Positions 8,086 to 17,234 of a stretch of DNA of 64,000 nt are shown piece by piece. The notes beneath the pieces are model-generated. The model had not been told where the DNA came from and did no database searches. It saw nothing but the letters and a program-made list of their open reading frames with translations. The stretch covers positions 3,685,501-3,749,500 of the forward strand of contig NZ_CP011058.1 of the NCBI RefSeq assembly GCF_000961095.1, written 5' to 3'. The position numbers and the translations under genes are program-made. Numbering within the stretch: position 1 is the first letter of the stretch; the number at the start of each line of letters is the position of its first letter. This DNA comes from Paenibacillus beijingensis. Lineage in GTDB: Bacteria > Bacillota > Bacilli > Paenibacillales > Paenibacillaceae.

Positions 8086-9350
8086 CAAGACGATGGATTT
8101 TCATTTTTTTGATCATCGTTCTCACCGCCGGTTGCGGAAGATTAAAGGTGATCAACGATCCGGATGAGATTCAGTTGCTCCACGAGAACAAAATGCGGGT
8201 GGTCGAGTTTTGGCATACTTACAGCGACGAAGAAAGCCGGATTTTGGAAGAGGAGCTGATTCCTTCATTCGAACGCCAATTTCCCGACATTAAAATCATA
8301 TCTGAAAGGCAACCGTTCAATATTGGTTTGAAGAACACACTGATTGCCCGAGCTGCTTCGAATCGGGGACCCGATGTCGTCCGGATGAAAACGACCTGGA
8401 TTCCTGAATTTTACCAATTGAAGCTGCTTTTTTCTTTGAATCAATTTTCGGATTTCCAAAATGTGCGCAGTGCTCTTAACCCTGAAGTAATGTCGGCCGG
8501 CTTTCATCAATATCATGATTACTCCCTTCCTTTGGATATGTATGTACAAGCGGCCATTTATAACCGGAGACTCTTATCTCAGGCAGGGTATTCGTTACCG
8601 CCCCGGACAATGGAGGAAACTTTAGATCTGGCCAGAAAAAAGCGTTATATGATCGGACTTGGGGGATTGAATGCCTGGAAGACTTTACCCTATATTTACA
8701 GTCTTGGAGGCTCGTTGTTTGATCCTTCCTTCACCAAGGCAACCGGCTATTTAGATGGACAAGCGACGGTTCGGGCCGTCAGAAAACTGCTGCTCCTTTA
8801 TAAGGAAGGGCTGATTGACCCCATGGTGGGCGATGATGGCGGCGATAATTGGGAGGGTGTTAAAAGCGGAAACGTGCTGATCACGGGCGAGGGCCCTTGG
8901 TTTTATAACATTTGGACCGATACAGAACGGCACAGAGCTTTGCAATTTACGATCCCGATGTCGTTCCCCTTTGACAAGGTGCCTTCTCCCGTTGCAGACG
9001 GCGAAGATTTGGTCATTATGAAAGGAAGCAAGCAGCCGGAAGCTGCCTGGATCTTTCTGAAATGGATGACCGGTAAGGAAGCTCAGCTGAAAATGTCAAA
9101 AATCGGGCTTTTCCCGACAAACCTGGAAGCGGCCCGTTCGATGAAAGTGAACAGGGATTCTTATATCTATCCTTATCGTGAGGCTATTGACCATGCTTTC
9201 CTGAAGACTTCGATAAAAAATTGGGACAAAATCGATGAAGTGTACACCCTTTATATGCGTAAAATATTTCGCGAAGAAATCTCGCTGAAGATTGGATTGA
9301 CACAAGCGGCGGAAGCAATCGACCGGTTATTGGCCGAAAAAAAGGGCTGA
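8082..9350 (+). CDS. Sugar-binding lipoprotein translationally coupled to a sensor kinase
   Basis: A 422-residue family-1 solute-binding protein. A short signal ends in LTAGC with Cys18 as lipidation site. The body carries ELIPSFERQFPDIKIIS, then RGPDVVRMKTTWIPEF and later a PEAAWIFLKWMTGKEAQ segment, all in their normal places. The start overlaps the kinase stop by four bases, so the two proteins should be made together. No permease follows. In other bacteria some periplasmic or lipid-anchored binding proteins hand ligand to the extracellular domain of a kinase. The gene pairing suggests that role here and not transport. A shared role in uptake with a distant permease is not excluded. Confidence 0.88.
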   Translation: MTRRWIFIFLIIVLTAGCGRLKVINDPDEIQLLHENKMRVVEFWHTYSDEESRILEEELIPSFERQFPDIKIISERQPFNIGLKNTLIARAASNRGPDVVRMKTTWIPEFYQLKLLFSLNQFSDFQNVRSALNPEVMSAGFHQYHDYSLPLDMYVQAAIYNRRLLSQAGYSLPPRTMEETLDLARKKRYMIGLGGLNAWKTLPYIYSLGGSLFDPSFTKATGYLDGQATVRAVRKLLLLYKEGLIDPMVGDDGGDNWEGVKSGNVLITGEGPWFYNIWTDTERHRALQFTIPMSFPFDKVPSPVADGEDLVIMKGSKQPEAAWIFLKWMTGKEAQLKMSKIGLFPTNLEAARSMKVNRDSYIYPYREAIDHAFLKTSIKNWDKIDEVYTLYMRKIFREEISLKIGLTQAAEAIDRLLAEKKG

Positions 9351-9374
9351 AGACAAGGTGTCTTCAGCTCTTTT
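9337..9374. terminator. Bidirectional Rho-independent terminator between convergent genes
   Basis: GCTGAAGACA pairs perfectly with TGTCTTCAGC across AGG. On the plus strand TCTTTTC follows. On the minus strand the complement of the A-run at 9337-9343 supplies seven T's. It serves both the lipoprotein gene (its stop is inside the stem) and the convergent glycosidase gene. Confidence 0.9.
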
Positions 9375-9404
9375 CAATTGAGGCAGTGGCCGCTGAGCTA
9401 TAAC

Positions 9405-12011
9405 TTACTTGTTGTTTCCGGCGTTCACATGAAGAGTGACGTTGTTGACGTCGGCATCCGCGTTAATGGAAGCGTCATTTTCGGTTTGAATGATTACTTT
9501 ATGGTTTTCCATGACCGGGATTTTAACATATAGAACGTTGTCTTTCGCATCGAAATAAAAAGCTTTCTCTTGCCCGTTCATTTCTTCGAGGCTGTTTGCT
9601 TTTGCATATTTATTATTTGCTGCCTGCACTTTCTTCGGCTCTTCGGCCTGATTCAGCTTTAAAGTGTAGGACTGAAGGTCGGATGAGTAGTTCTGAACTT
9701 TTTTGTCCTGCTCAAATTCAATGTGATTCCCTTTCTTTTCCACATGGAAGTCGGTAACATTGTATTCGCCTCTTGTGTAATCCTCTGTATTCGCATCATC
9801 CTGATAGAAGCTGTATTTGGCTTTGTTATTCAGATACGTATCGAGAATCAGATTGGTCAGTTTTTTCTCGCCGGTATACTGCTGAACTTCGCGGCGAGGG
9901 ATAATCGAGTCTTGCTTCACATAGATTGGAAGCGTGCCGAGATCGGCTTGTTTCATGATCTTTTGGCCGCCTTCAAGCTGTTCACCGGTCCAGTAGTCCA
10001 CCCATTTTGAACCATCAGGGAGGTACACGGTACGGGACGTTGCTCCTTGATTCACCACAGGCGCGATCATCAGCGAATCGCCGAACATGTATTGGTCGTC
10101 AATGTTGTAGGTATTCGGGTCATGCTGGAATTTGTAAACGAGCGGCTGTTGAACGGGCTGCCCGCTTTCCTGCGCCTGTTTGAACTGGTTGTACAAGTAA
10201 GGCAGCAGTTCATAGCGCAAGGAAATATATTTGCGGCTGATGTCCTCGACTTCCTTGCCGAATGCCCACGGTTCTTGCTCCTTATCCCAACTGTAATGGT
10301 CGCGGGAGAACGGCACGAAGGCGCCGACCTCGATCCAGCGGGCAAACAATTCAGGCGTCGGTATATCCTGCGAGGTAGGTTTTGCAAAGCCGCCGATGTC
10401 GTTGCCCACAAAAGCTGCGCCGGACAATCCGATATTCGAATTCATCGGGATCGTCATGCGGAGATGATCCCAGTTGCTGGAATTATCACCGGTCCAGATG
10501 GCGGCGTACCGCTGGGTTCCCGCATAGGCAGCCCGGGTAAGCACGAACGGGCGGATGTTCGGCTTGTTCACTTTGAACGCGTTGTACGTTGCTTCGTTTT
10601 CCAGATGGGCGAAGAGGTTATGCATTTCTTTGTTCTCTTTTTTGCTGCCGTCATCTGCCTCATAAACGGTATCCAGCGGCATTGACCAACCTGGACCGCC
10701 AAATACGGCCGGTTCGTTCATATCGTTCCAAATTCCGGCTACGCCTTTGTCAAATAGCGCTTTGTGCTTTTTCGCCCACCAATCGCGGACATCCGTTTTC
10801 AGGAAATTCGGGAACACAGAGTCGCCCGGCCAAACATTACCGATGTAGGGGCTGCCATCGGCATTTTTCACCCAATAATTGTTGTTTGTTCCTTCCTGAA
10901 AGGTATCGAAGCTATTATCCACTTTGACGCCCGGGTCGTTGATCGTCACATATTTATAATGAAGTTTGTCCATATCTTCTTTCAACTTGTCGGGATCAGG
11001 ATATTTCGGTCCCCAGGTAAATACACGATAATCATTCATGTAATCGATGTCTGCGTACATCGCATCCGCCGGAATTTGCTTTTCGCGGAAGGTCTTCGCC
11101 ACCCTCACAATGTCATCCTGCAAATAACCCCATTTGCTTTGCTGGAAACCCAGCGACCATTCCGGCGGCAGATTGATTTTACCCGTCAAATCGGTATAAC
11201 GGTCAACAACATCTTTGATTTCCGGACCGTTGATGAAATAATACGTCAATTTTCCGCCATCGGCATAGAAGTAATAATAATCGTCGCTTTCTTTCGCCAT
11301 GTTGAAGTGGGAGCGGTACGAATTATCGAAGAAAATGCCGTACGCCTTCTCGTTCTTCAACCCGATAAAAAACGGAATGGTCGCATACACATATTTCGTA
11401 TCTTTCGTATAGCCGTACGCATCCGTGTTCCACATGCCGATATCGTAGCCGCGTTTGTTCAAGCCGCCGGTTTGCTCGCCGAAACCGTAAAAGTTTTCGG
11501 TCTTGTCGGTTTTCTTGAACACGTAGGGTTTTCCGTTTTCATAACCGGCCCCTTTTACGTCGTCTTCGTTAATTACGTTCCCGTTTTTATCCAAATATTT
11601 GATACCGAATGGGCTTTTTTTAATGTCTACCGTTAAGTTATCTGTCGTTATGACGATTCTCTTTTCGTATTCCTTCACTTTGAATTTGGGAGCGGGCCAA
11701 TCCTTTTTGGCAATCCCCGGAGAAACAAATTCCTCCTCGCCTTTGTTTAAGAGGGACACTTTGGCCATATCGGATGTGAGCAGCCGGATATAAGCTTCCT
11801 GCGCGCCTAGATTAAGCTTAACGCCATTGGCCAGCTTCTCGACGCTTTGTACCATCATCGGCTGCTGCAGTTTGTTTTTCTCCAAAGGCGTATCGGGAGC
11901 CGGCTGCTGGACTTCCGCAAAGACCGGGTCGGCAAGCTGTGAAACGGCACTGCCTGAGAACAGAATTGCCGTCGATAACAATAACGGCGACCACTTCTTT
12001 AGTAACTTCAT
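9405..12011 (-). CDS. Secreted GH31 family glycosidase (alpha-glucosidase / alpha-xylosidase type), copy A
   Basis: Retaining exo-acting alpha-glycosidase of family GH31, exported by a signal peptide (about residues 1-32, cut after VFA). The N-terminal beta-sandwich (about 60-270) contains NFYGFGEQTGGLNKRG. The (beta/alpha)8 barrel follows: nucleophile D430 in GIWNDMNEP, acid/base D509 in IWTGDNSSNW, and FSRDH further on. The C-terminal beta domains include VYLPDGSKWVDYWTGE and a DUF5110-like region. Length is 868 residues. AAGGAGGG precedes the ATG at 12011. It is the second of two tandem minus-strand paralogues, 105 bases after copy B. A terminator stands between them, so it may be transcribed separately. 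Whether it cuts glucosides, xylosides or transfers sugar cannot be settled by motif. Spacer residues differ from copy B near the active site. Confidence 0.93.
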   Translation of the reverse strand: MKLLKKWSPLLLSTAILFSGSAVSQLADPVFAEVQQPAPDTPLEKNKLQQPMMVQSVEKLANGVKLNLGAQEAYIRLLTSDMAKVSLLNKGEEEFVSPGIAKKDWPAPKFKVKEYEKRIVITTDNLTVDIKKSPFGIKYLDKNGNVINEDDVKGAGYENGKPYVFKKTDKTENFYGFGEQTGGLNKRGYDIGMWNTDAYGYTKDTKYVYATIPFFIGLKNEKAYGIFFDNSYRSHFNMAKESDDYYYFYADGGKLTYYFINGPEIKDVVDRYTDLTGKINLPPEWSLGFQQSKWGYLQDDIVRVAKTFREKQIPADAMYADIDYMNDYRVFTWGPKYPDPDKLKEDMDKLHYKYVTINDPGVKVDNSFDTFQEGTNNNYWVKNADGSPYIGNVWPGDSVFPNFLKTDVRDWWAKKHKALFDKGVAGIWNDMNEPAVFGGPGWSMPLDTVYEADDGSKKENKEMHNLFAHLENEATYNAFKVNKPNIRPFVLTRAAYAGTQRYAAIWTGDNSSNWDHLRMTIPMNSNIGLSGAAFVGNDIGGFAKPTSQDIPTPELFARWIEVGAFVPFSRDHYSWDKEQEPWAFGKEVEDISRKYISLRYELLPYLYNQFKQAQESGQPVQQPLVYKFQHDPNTYNIDDQYMFGDSLMIAPVVNQGATSRTVYLPDGSKWVDYWTGEQLEGGQKIMKQADLGTLPIYVKQDSIIPRREVQQYTGEKKLTNLILDTYLNNKAKYSFYQDDANTEDYTRGEYNVTDFHVEKKGNHIEFEQDKKVQNYSSDLQSYTLKLNQAEEPKKVQAANNKYAKANSLEEMNGQEKAFYFDAKDNVLYVKIPVMENHKVIIQTENDASINADADVNNVTLHVNAGNNK

Positions 12012-12055
12012 TTAAGTGTTTCCCTCCTTGAAGTGAAAGGTTATCAGATTTTTGG

Positions 12056-12087
12056 AAAAAAGAGGTTGGAGACAAAAGTCTCCAACC
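12056..12087 (-). terminator. Rho-independent terminator of the upstream GH31 gene
   Basis: On the minus strand GGTTGGAGAC, a TTTT loop and GTCTCCAACC form a perfect 10-base stem, then TCTTTTTT. It ends transcription of copy B 30 bases past its stop and leaves copy A to a partial read-through or its own promoter. Confidence 0.88.
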
Positions 12088-12116
12088 GCTATTTCTGTGG
12101 TCTGGCCACACCGGTT

Positions 12117-14798
12117 TTATTTGTTGACTCCGATATTCGCTTGAACCTTCACGCTGTTGCCTCCGACGTTCGCTTGAACATCCACATCGTTTTTCGTTTG
12201 TATCTTCACTTTGTGGTCCTCGTTCACCGGGATTTTGACATAGAGCACCTTTTCATTCGTATCGAAATAGTATGCTCTTTCTTGCCCGTTCATTTCGTCC
12301 ATGCTGCCCGCTTTTGCATACTTGTTGTTCGCGGCTTGTACTTTCTTCGGTTCTACCGCGTTATGCAGCTTCAGCGTATAGGATTTGATGTCGGATGCGT
12401 AGTTCTGAACTTTTTTGTCCTGTTCGAATTCAATTTGGCTTCCTTTGTTTTCCACGCGGAAGTCGGTTACGTTGAATTCGCCTCTTGTGTAATCCTCTGT
12501 AGTCGCATCGTCCTGATAGTAGCTGTAGGAGGCGCTATTTTTCAGATAGGTGTCGAGAATTAAATTCGTCAGTTTTTTTTCGCCGGCATACTGCTGAACT
12601 TCGCGGCGCGGAATGATCGAATCCTGCTTTACGTACATCGGAAGCGTTCCAAGGTCAGCTTCTTTATGGATCGTCTGGCCGCCCTCAAACTCTTCGCCCG
12701 TCCAGTAATCCACCCATTTCACACCGGCCGGCAGATAAACGTCGCGGGAAGTTGCGCCTTTATGAACAACCGGTGCGATCATAAGCGAATCGCCGAACAT
12801 GAATTGGTCTTCATTGTTATAGGTGTTCGGATCGTCCTGGAATTGGAATACGAGCGGCTGTTGAATGAGGTTTCCGGTTTCATGCGCTTGTTTGAACGCG
12901 TTTTGCAGGTAAGGCATCAGCTCATAGCGCATATTGATATACTTGCGGCTGATGTCCTCCACTTCTTTGCCGAATTGCCATGGTTCTTGTCTATTGGTAT
13001 TTTGCTTAACCGATGGGCTGGCACCGTCATTATTGTAATGGTCGCGGGAGAATGGCAGGAATACACCAAGCTCAACCCAGCGTGCAAACAACTCCGGCGT
13101 TGTGATTTCGCCTAATTGTTTATTTTTCGTAAATCCGCCGATGTCATTGCCGACAAACGGGTGACCTGCCAATCCGAGATTGGAGTTCATCGGAATCGAC
13201 ATTTGCAGATGCTCCCAAGTGCTGTGGTTATCGCCGGTCCATGTTGCGGCGTAACGCTGGGTTCCCGTAAATCCGGCACGCGTCAAGACAAACGGACGGA
13301 TGTTCGGTTTGAGGTATTTGAATGAGTTGTACGACCCTTCCACCTCTAAATGCGCATAAATGTTGTGAACCTCTTCATGCGTATGTTTCACGCCGTTATC
13401 GTCTTCAAGTATAGCATCCAGCGGGAGCGTCCAGTGGTCTTTGGCAATGAAACTGACCGGTTCGTTCACGTCATTCCAAATGCCGTCTATGCCTGTGTCA
13501 AAAAACGGTTTGTACTGCATCGACCACCAATCCCGAGTTTCTTTTTTCAGGAAGTTCGGGTAAACGGAGTCCGGTGGTGCCGATGGATTCCACGGCCAGA
13601 GTTTACCAAGGAAGTTGCTTCCGTCGGGATTTTTGACCCAGAGGTCCTTCTTGGTCCCCTCGTCATAAACACCGTATCCCGGCAAGGCTCGGATAGCCGG
13701 ATCGAAGATATTCACTTGGTGGAAGCCCATATCTTCCATATTTTTTCCTAATCCGGCAGGGTCCGGAACTTTCTTGCCCCATGTAAAGGCTTTATAGTCG
13801 TCCATATATTCGATATCAAAGAACAATCCATCCGCCGGAATTTTCCGGTCGCGGTAACCTTTGGCTACTTCCTCCATGTCGTTTTGAGAATAAGCCCAAC
13901 TTGATTGATGAAAGCCCAAAGACCATTCAGGCGGCAGAGGGACTTTACCTGTCAGATCTGTATAACGGTCAACGACGTCTTTAATCTGCGGTCCATTGAA
14001 GAAATAATAGGTCAGTTTTCCGCCATCGGCGTAGAAGTAGTAGTAATCGTCGCTTTCCTTCGCAAAGTTGTAATAGGAGCGATACGTATTATCAAATAAA
14101 ATACCGTACGCCTTTTTTTCCTTTAAACCGATAAAGAACGGGACGGATTGGTAAATGTATTTTGACTCATACGGGAACGGATCCTGATGCCAGATTCCTT
14201 CTTCCTTGCCGCGTTTGTTGAGGCCGTCTGTTTTCTCGCCTAAACCGTAAAAATTTTCGTTTTTATCGGTTTTCTTGAACACATAAGGCTTCCCGTTTTC
14301 GTATCCTATGCCTTGCTCCCCGTCCTCGTTGATTACGTTTCCGTCTTTATCTAAATATTTAATTCCGAACGGGCTTTTCTTGATGTCTACCGATATGCTG
14401 CCGGTGGTAATGACGATTCTCTTATCGTCTTCCTTTACTTTGAATTTAGGAGCAGGCCAATCCGTGTTAGCGATGCCCACAGAGGTATATTCTTTGTCGC
14501 CCTTGTTTAAGAGTGACACCTTGGCCATATCGGATGTGAGCATCCGAATATAAGCTTCCTGCCCGCCCAAATTTAGCTTTACACCATTCTCCAACTTCTC
14601 GACGCCTTGCACCGTCATCGGTTTTTGCAAATTCTCTTTGACAAGGGGCCTATCATCTGTCGGCCGAAATGCTTCTACCGGGAAAACGAGTTCCTCTGCT
14701 GACACGGGTTTGGCAAAATAGAGATCCGAAACGGCAGTGCCTGAGAGGAGAACAGAAGTTGCTAAAACATAAGGTGACCATTTCTTCAATACTTTCAT
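12117..14798 (-). CDS. Secreted GH31 family glycosidase, copy B
   Basis: An 893-residue paralogue of the gene downstream, alike along its whole length. The signal peptide covers about residues 1-34 (cut near VSA). The sandwich motif is ENFYGLGEKTDGLNKRG. The nucleophile is D443 in GIWNDVNEP and the acid/base D523 in TWTGDNHSTW, with FSRDHYNND downstream. It differs from copy A by inserts, for example near residue 400 (WPWNPSAPPDSVYPNF) and after FSRDHYNN. These lie by the active-site loops and suggest a different substrate. The C-terminal tail has short VQANVG/VQANIG repeats. AAAGGAG precedes the ATG at 14798. The gene is first of the pair, with a 570-base divergent control region upstream shared with an AraC-type regulator. 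Confidence 0.93.
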   Translation of the reverse strand: MKVLKKWSPYVLATSVLLSGTAVSDLYFAKPVSAEELVFPVEAFRPTDDRPLVKENLQKPMTVQGVEKLENGVKLNLGGQEAYIRMLTSDMAKVSLLNKGDKEYTSVGIANTDWPAPKFKVKEDDKRIVITTGSISVDIKKSPFGIKYLDKDGNVINEDGEQGIGYENGKPYVFKKTDKNENFYGLGEKTDGLNKRGKEEGIWHQDPFPYESKYIYQSVPFFIGLKEKKAYGILFDNTYRSYYNFAKESDDYYYFYADGGKLTYYFFNGPQIKDVVDRYTDLTGKVPLPPEWSLGFHQSSWAYSQNDMEEVAKGYRDRKIPADGLFFDIEYMDDYKAFTWGKKVPDPAGLGKNMEDMGFHQVNIFDPAIRALPGYGVYDEGTKKDLWVKNPDGSNFLGKLWPWNPSAPPDSVYPNFLKKETRDWWSMQYKPFFDTGIDGIWNDVNEPVSFIAKDHWTLPLDAILEDDNGVKHTHEEVHNIYAHLEVEGSYNSFKYLKPNIRPFVLTRAGFTGTQRYAATWTGDNHSTWEHLQMSIPMNSNLGLAGHPFVGNDIGGFTKNKQLGEITTPELFARWVELGVFLPFSRDHYNNDGASPSVKQNTNRQEPWQFGKEVEDISRKYINMRYELMPYLQNAFKQAHETGNLIQQPLVFQFQDDPNTYNNEDQFMFGDSLMIAPVVHKGATSRDVYLPAGVKWVDYWTGEEFEGGQTIHKEADLGTLPMYVKQDSIIPRREVQQYAGEKKLTNLILDTYLKNSASYSYYQDDATTEDYTRGEFNVTDFRVENKGSQIEFEQDKKVQNYASDIKSYTLKLHNAVEPKKVQAANNKYAKAGSMDEMNGQERAYYFDTNEKVLYVKIPVNEDHKVKIQTKNDVDVQANVGGNSVKVQANIGVNK

Positions 14799-15368
14799 TA
14801 CGTTTCTCTCCTTTGATGTGGAATGCTTATCCTTCGAGGATAAATGAAACCATGATTTGCCCGACCCTTATGCGATCCTCCTTCCGGTTTGGTGAATCAT
14901 GCCCGTCAAAAAGGGGCTACTAAAAAAGTAAATGTTGCAGACCGCTCATACAATGGACGGTTCGAACCAAAAAGCGTTCAACAGGGTCAAAACACCAAAA
15001 GAGAGCGCTTTCCTATAGCCTGTGCCGGAAGCGAGTCGGACGCCGAAAATACAGATCCGGGGCGGTTTTGCGCCTTCATTGGATGCCTAGCGGATTGTTT
15101 TGTAAAAAATTTGTGTTTCCTATTTTCAAATGGAATAACGTGGGAAGATCTAGTGCTAAGGAATGAGGGACACTCGGGAACGGGATTCCATAAATTGGTG
15201 TTAACTATACGATATTAATATGATTATCGTAATATTTGACGTTGCCTCATTAAAATTTCTTATCTATACGAATTATATGGATTGAATAGAATGTTTTTTT
15301 TATCATGATCCGATACGTTAGAACATACCAATAATGCTTTTTAGATTGCAAATTCAGGAGGGGATTCA
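14799..15368. other. 570-base divergent control region, no gene
   Basis: It separates the GH31 pair (minus) from the response regulator (plus). Next to the GH31 start, TTATCCT pairs with AGGATAA over TCG (14827-14843), a small hairpin in the presumed leader. A cre-like near-palindrome lies at 15001-15012. The 15190-15350 half is strongly A/T-rich and probably holds the regulator's promoter. A possible open frame at 14889-15218 has neither a ribosome site nor protein-like composition. Confidence 0.6.
15001..15012. promoter_or_regulatory. cre-like catabolite operator upstream of the GH31 genes
   Basis: GAGAGCGCTTTC reads GAAAGCGCTCTC on the other strand, a near-perfect palindrome around AGCGCT that matches the core of CcpA operators. 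It lies about 200 bases before the GH31 copy B start, which would make glycosidase expression sensitive to glucose. The outer T/A positions are not canonical. Confidence 0.4.
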
Positions 15369-17003
15369 ATGTATCGGGTTGTTATCGTCGACGATGAGCC
15401 GATTATTTGCAACGGAATTCAAGCCTTCATTGATTGGGAGAAGGAAGGGGTGGCGGTAGAAGCCGTTTGTACCAACTCGGCAGCGGCTTTGACGGCAATG
15501 GAGAACCTTCCCGTCGATATTCTCATTACGGATATTCAAATGCCATTGATGAACGGCATAGAACTAATGAAGGAAGCATTCGTGCTTTACCCACGGCTAA
15601 AAGTAATCATGATCAGCAGCTACAGCGATTTCGAATATGTAAGGGAAGGCCTCAAGTTAGGCGCCGTCGATTACTTGCTGAAGTCGGCTTTGGAGCCGGC
15701 TGAGCTTCTTGCCGTCCTTCGCAGGTGTGTCTCCATGCTTGAAGAAGAACGTTCAAAGGAAGCTGAATTTCTCCAATATCAACATGAGGCTGTTTACAGA
15801 GAACGCAAATATGTCGAGCAAGAGATCAAAAGGCTGATCGTTCAGGAACAAGTTCCATATCCGCCAATCGATTGGGCCCCCTCTTGGCTGGAACAGTGTT
15901 ATGCTAGTGTCTATTTCATACTGGATAGGGTCGAGGAGTTAAAAGAAACTCATGGCATTCAACATGTTCAATTACTGCTCGAGGATTTACAGAAGCTTTT
16001 TTATGAGCAGATGGACGAGGGAGCCGCCATGCTGTTGACTGAGAACAGCTTGTTTCTTCTCGTTCCGGTCAGCACTGGCGAAGTTCGCAGCGCCAATAAA
16101 GAACGCGATACTGCGTTTCAGGAACCGAAAGTGAATATCACCGAATGGAAGCGCTTGGCGGAAACGAAATTAGGTATTGGCCTGTCTGCCGGCTATACCG
16201 TCATGCAAGGAATAAGCGGCATTCCCAATGGAATGGCACGCAGCCGCATGGCCTGTCATCAAAGATTTTTCGAGGGATTGGGTCGTTTGTTTGTATGGGA
16301 GGAAACGGCGGAAAGATGCCGGTATCCGCTTTTTTTGGCAGAGAAAACAAAACAGTACGACTGGGAACCCTTCTTCAAAATCATCCGCAGCGGGGACCCC
16401 GTTTCAGCGGCGGTTGGCTACGCCCTTGAACGTTGGAAAGGCTTGTTTTTAACCCCGGAACAAATCAGGCAAGAAGCAATCGATCTTCTAACGGAGACTT
16501 GTGAACGACTATCCGCCGCCGCAACGCTTCTTCCAGAATGGCTGGAAAGGGTAAAGCGAGCCGAGACCCTGAAGCAGACCGCTTCGCTTATGACGGATAT
16601 GCTGAATAAAATCAGTAATGCCGCAATCCCGAGCTTGCTCGATAAAGGAAGCGGAGGCGAAATCATTACAAGAGCTTTGGAATATATCGCCGATCATTAT
16701 AAAGAGAATTTAACGCTGCAGAACGTTGCGGGTGCTGTTCACGTCAGTAAAAATTATTTCAGCCTCCTGTTTAAAAAACAAACGGGCCGAAATTTTATAG
16801 ATTATTTGATCGATCTGCGAATTCGGGAAGCGAAGCGGCTCCTGGTGGAGGAGGACGGCCGAATCTATGATGTAGCCGAAACCGTCGGAATAAGTGATGT
16901 CAAATATTTCAGCAAGCTGTTTAAGAAATTGACGGGTTTAACACCGTTGGAATACAGGGAAAAGTACCGAGGACTAGAATCGCACAAAGGTATCCTGATC
17001 TAG
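15369..17003 (+). CDS. AraC-type response regulator without an adjacent kinase
   Basis: A 544-residue YesN-like regulator. The receiver has D8/D9 and phospho-acceptor D55 (ILITDIQMP). The conserved lysine is in YLLKSALEP, where the usual LKP proline is replaced. A long middle region (about 130-430) is followed by an AraC double helix-turn-helix at about 435-540 with LTLQNVAGAVHVSKNYFSLLFKK and VAETVGISDVKYFSKLFKKLTG. CAGGAGGGG gives a strong ribosome site for the ATG at 15369. There is no kinase gene beside it. The kinase without regulator at 6259 is a possible partner. It is divergent from the GH31 genes, which are therefore plausible targets. Confidence 0.9.
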   Translation: MYRVVIVDDEPIICNGIQAFIDWEKEGVAVEAVCTNSAAALTAMENLPVDILITDIQMPLMNGIELMKEAFVLYPRLKVIMISSYSDFEYVREGLKLGAVDYLLKSALEPAELLAVLRRCVSMLEEERSKEAEFLQYQHEAVYRERKYVEQEIKRLIVQEQVPYPPIDWAPSWLEQCYASVYFILDRVEELKETHGIQHVQLLLEDLQKLFYEQMDEGAAMLLTENSLFLLVPVSTGEVRSANKERDTAFQEPKVNITEWKRLAETKLGIGLSAGYTVMQGISGIPNGMARSRMACHQRFFEGLGRLFVWEETAERCRYPLFLAEKTKQYDWEPFFKIIRSGDPVSAAVGYALERWKGLFLTPEQIRQEAIDLLTETCERLSAAATLLPEWLERVKRAETLKQTASLMTDMLNKISNAAIPSLLDKGSGGEIITRALEYIADHYKENLTLQNVAGAVHVSKNYFSLLFKKQTGRNFIDYLIDLRIREAKRLLVEEDGRIYDVAETVGISDVKYFSKLFKKLTGLTPLEYREKYRGLESHKGILI

Positions 17004-17075
17004 CCAGATGAACATCCCGAAAAGCGATGAAGAACGAGGCTGGATCGGGGACGAGCGGATCCATATACTAGGCAG

Positions 17076-17120
17076 CAAGCTGGCGTCGGTCACTCAACCG
17101 GCGTCAGCTTGTTTAGTTTT
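17076..17120 (+). terminator. Rho-independent terminator after the response regulator
   Basis: CAAGCTGGCGTCGG pairs with CCGGCGTCAGCTTG (two wobble pairs) over an 8-base loop, followed by TTTAGTTTT. Confidence 0.75.
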
Positions 17121-17234
17121 CAATCCAGTCCCCGCGAGATGTCCGAATGGAGCGACTGCAGCTGTCCTCTGCATAAAATTTCTATGACTTGGAAAAATTG
17201 AACTAAGATTTACATCAAAGAAAGGGGATGACTT

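Noticed and set aside
10047..11636. Long open frames on the plus strand opposite GH31 copy A
   Set aside because: They are antisense to a well-supported secreted enzyme, have no ribosome sites and give compositions unlike real proteins. Similar frames opposite copy B recur because the two genes are paralogues.
14889..15218. A 109-codon open frame in the GH31/regulator divergent region
   Set aside because: No ribosome site, no family pattern, and it spans the cre-like site and a promoter region.
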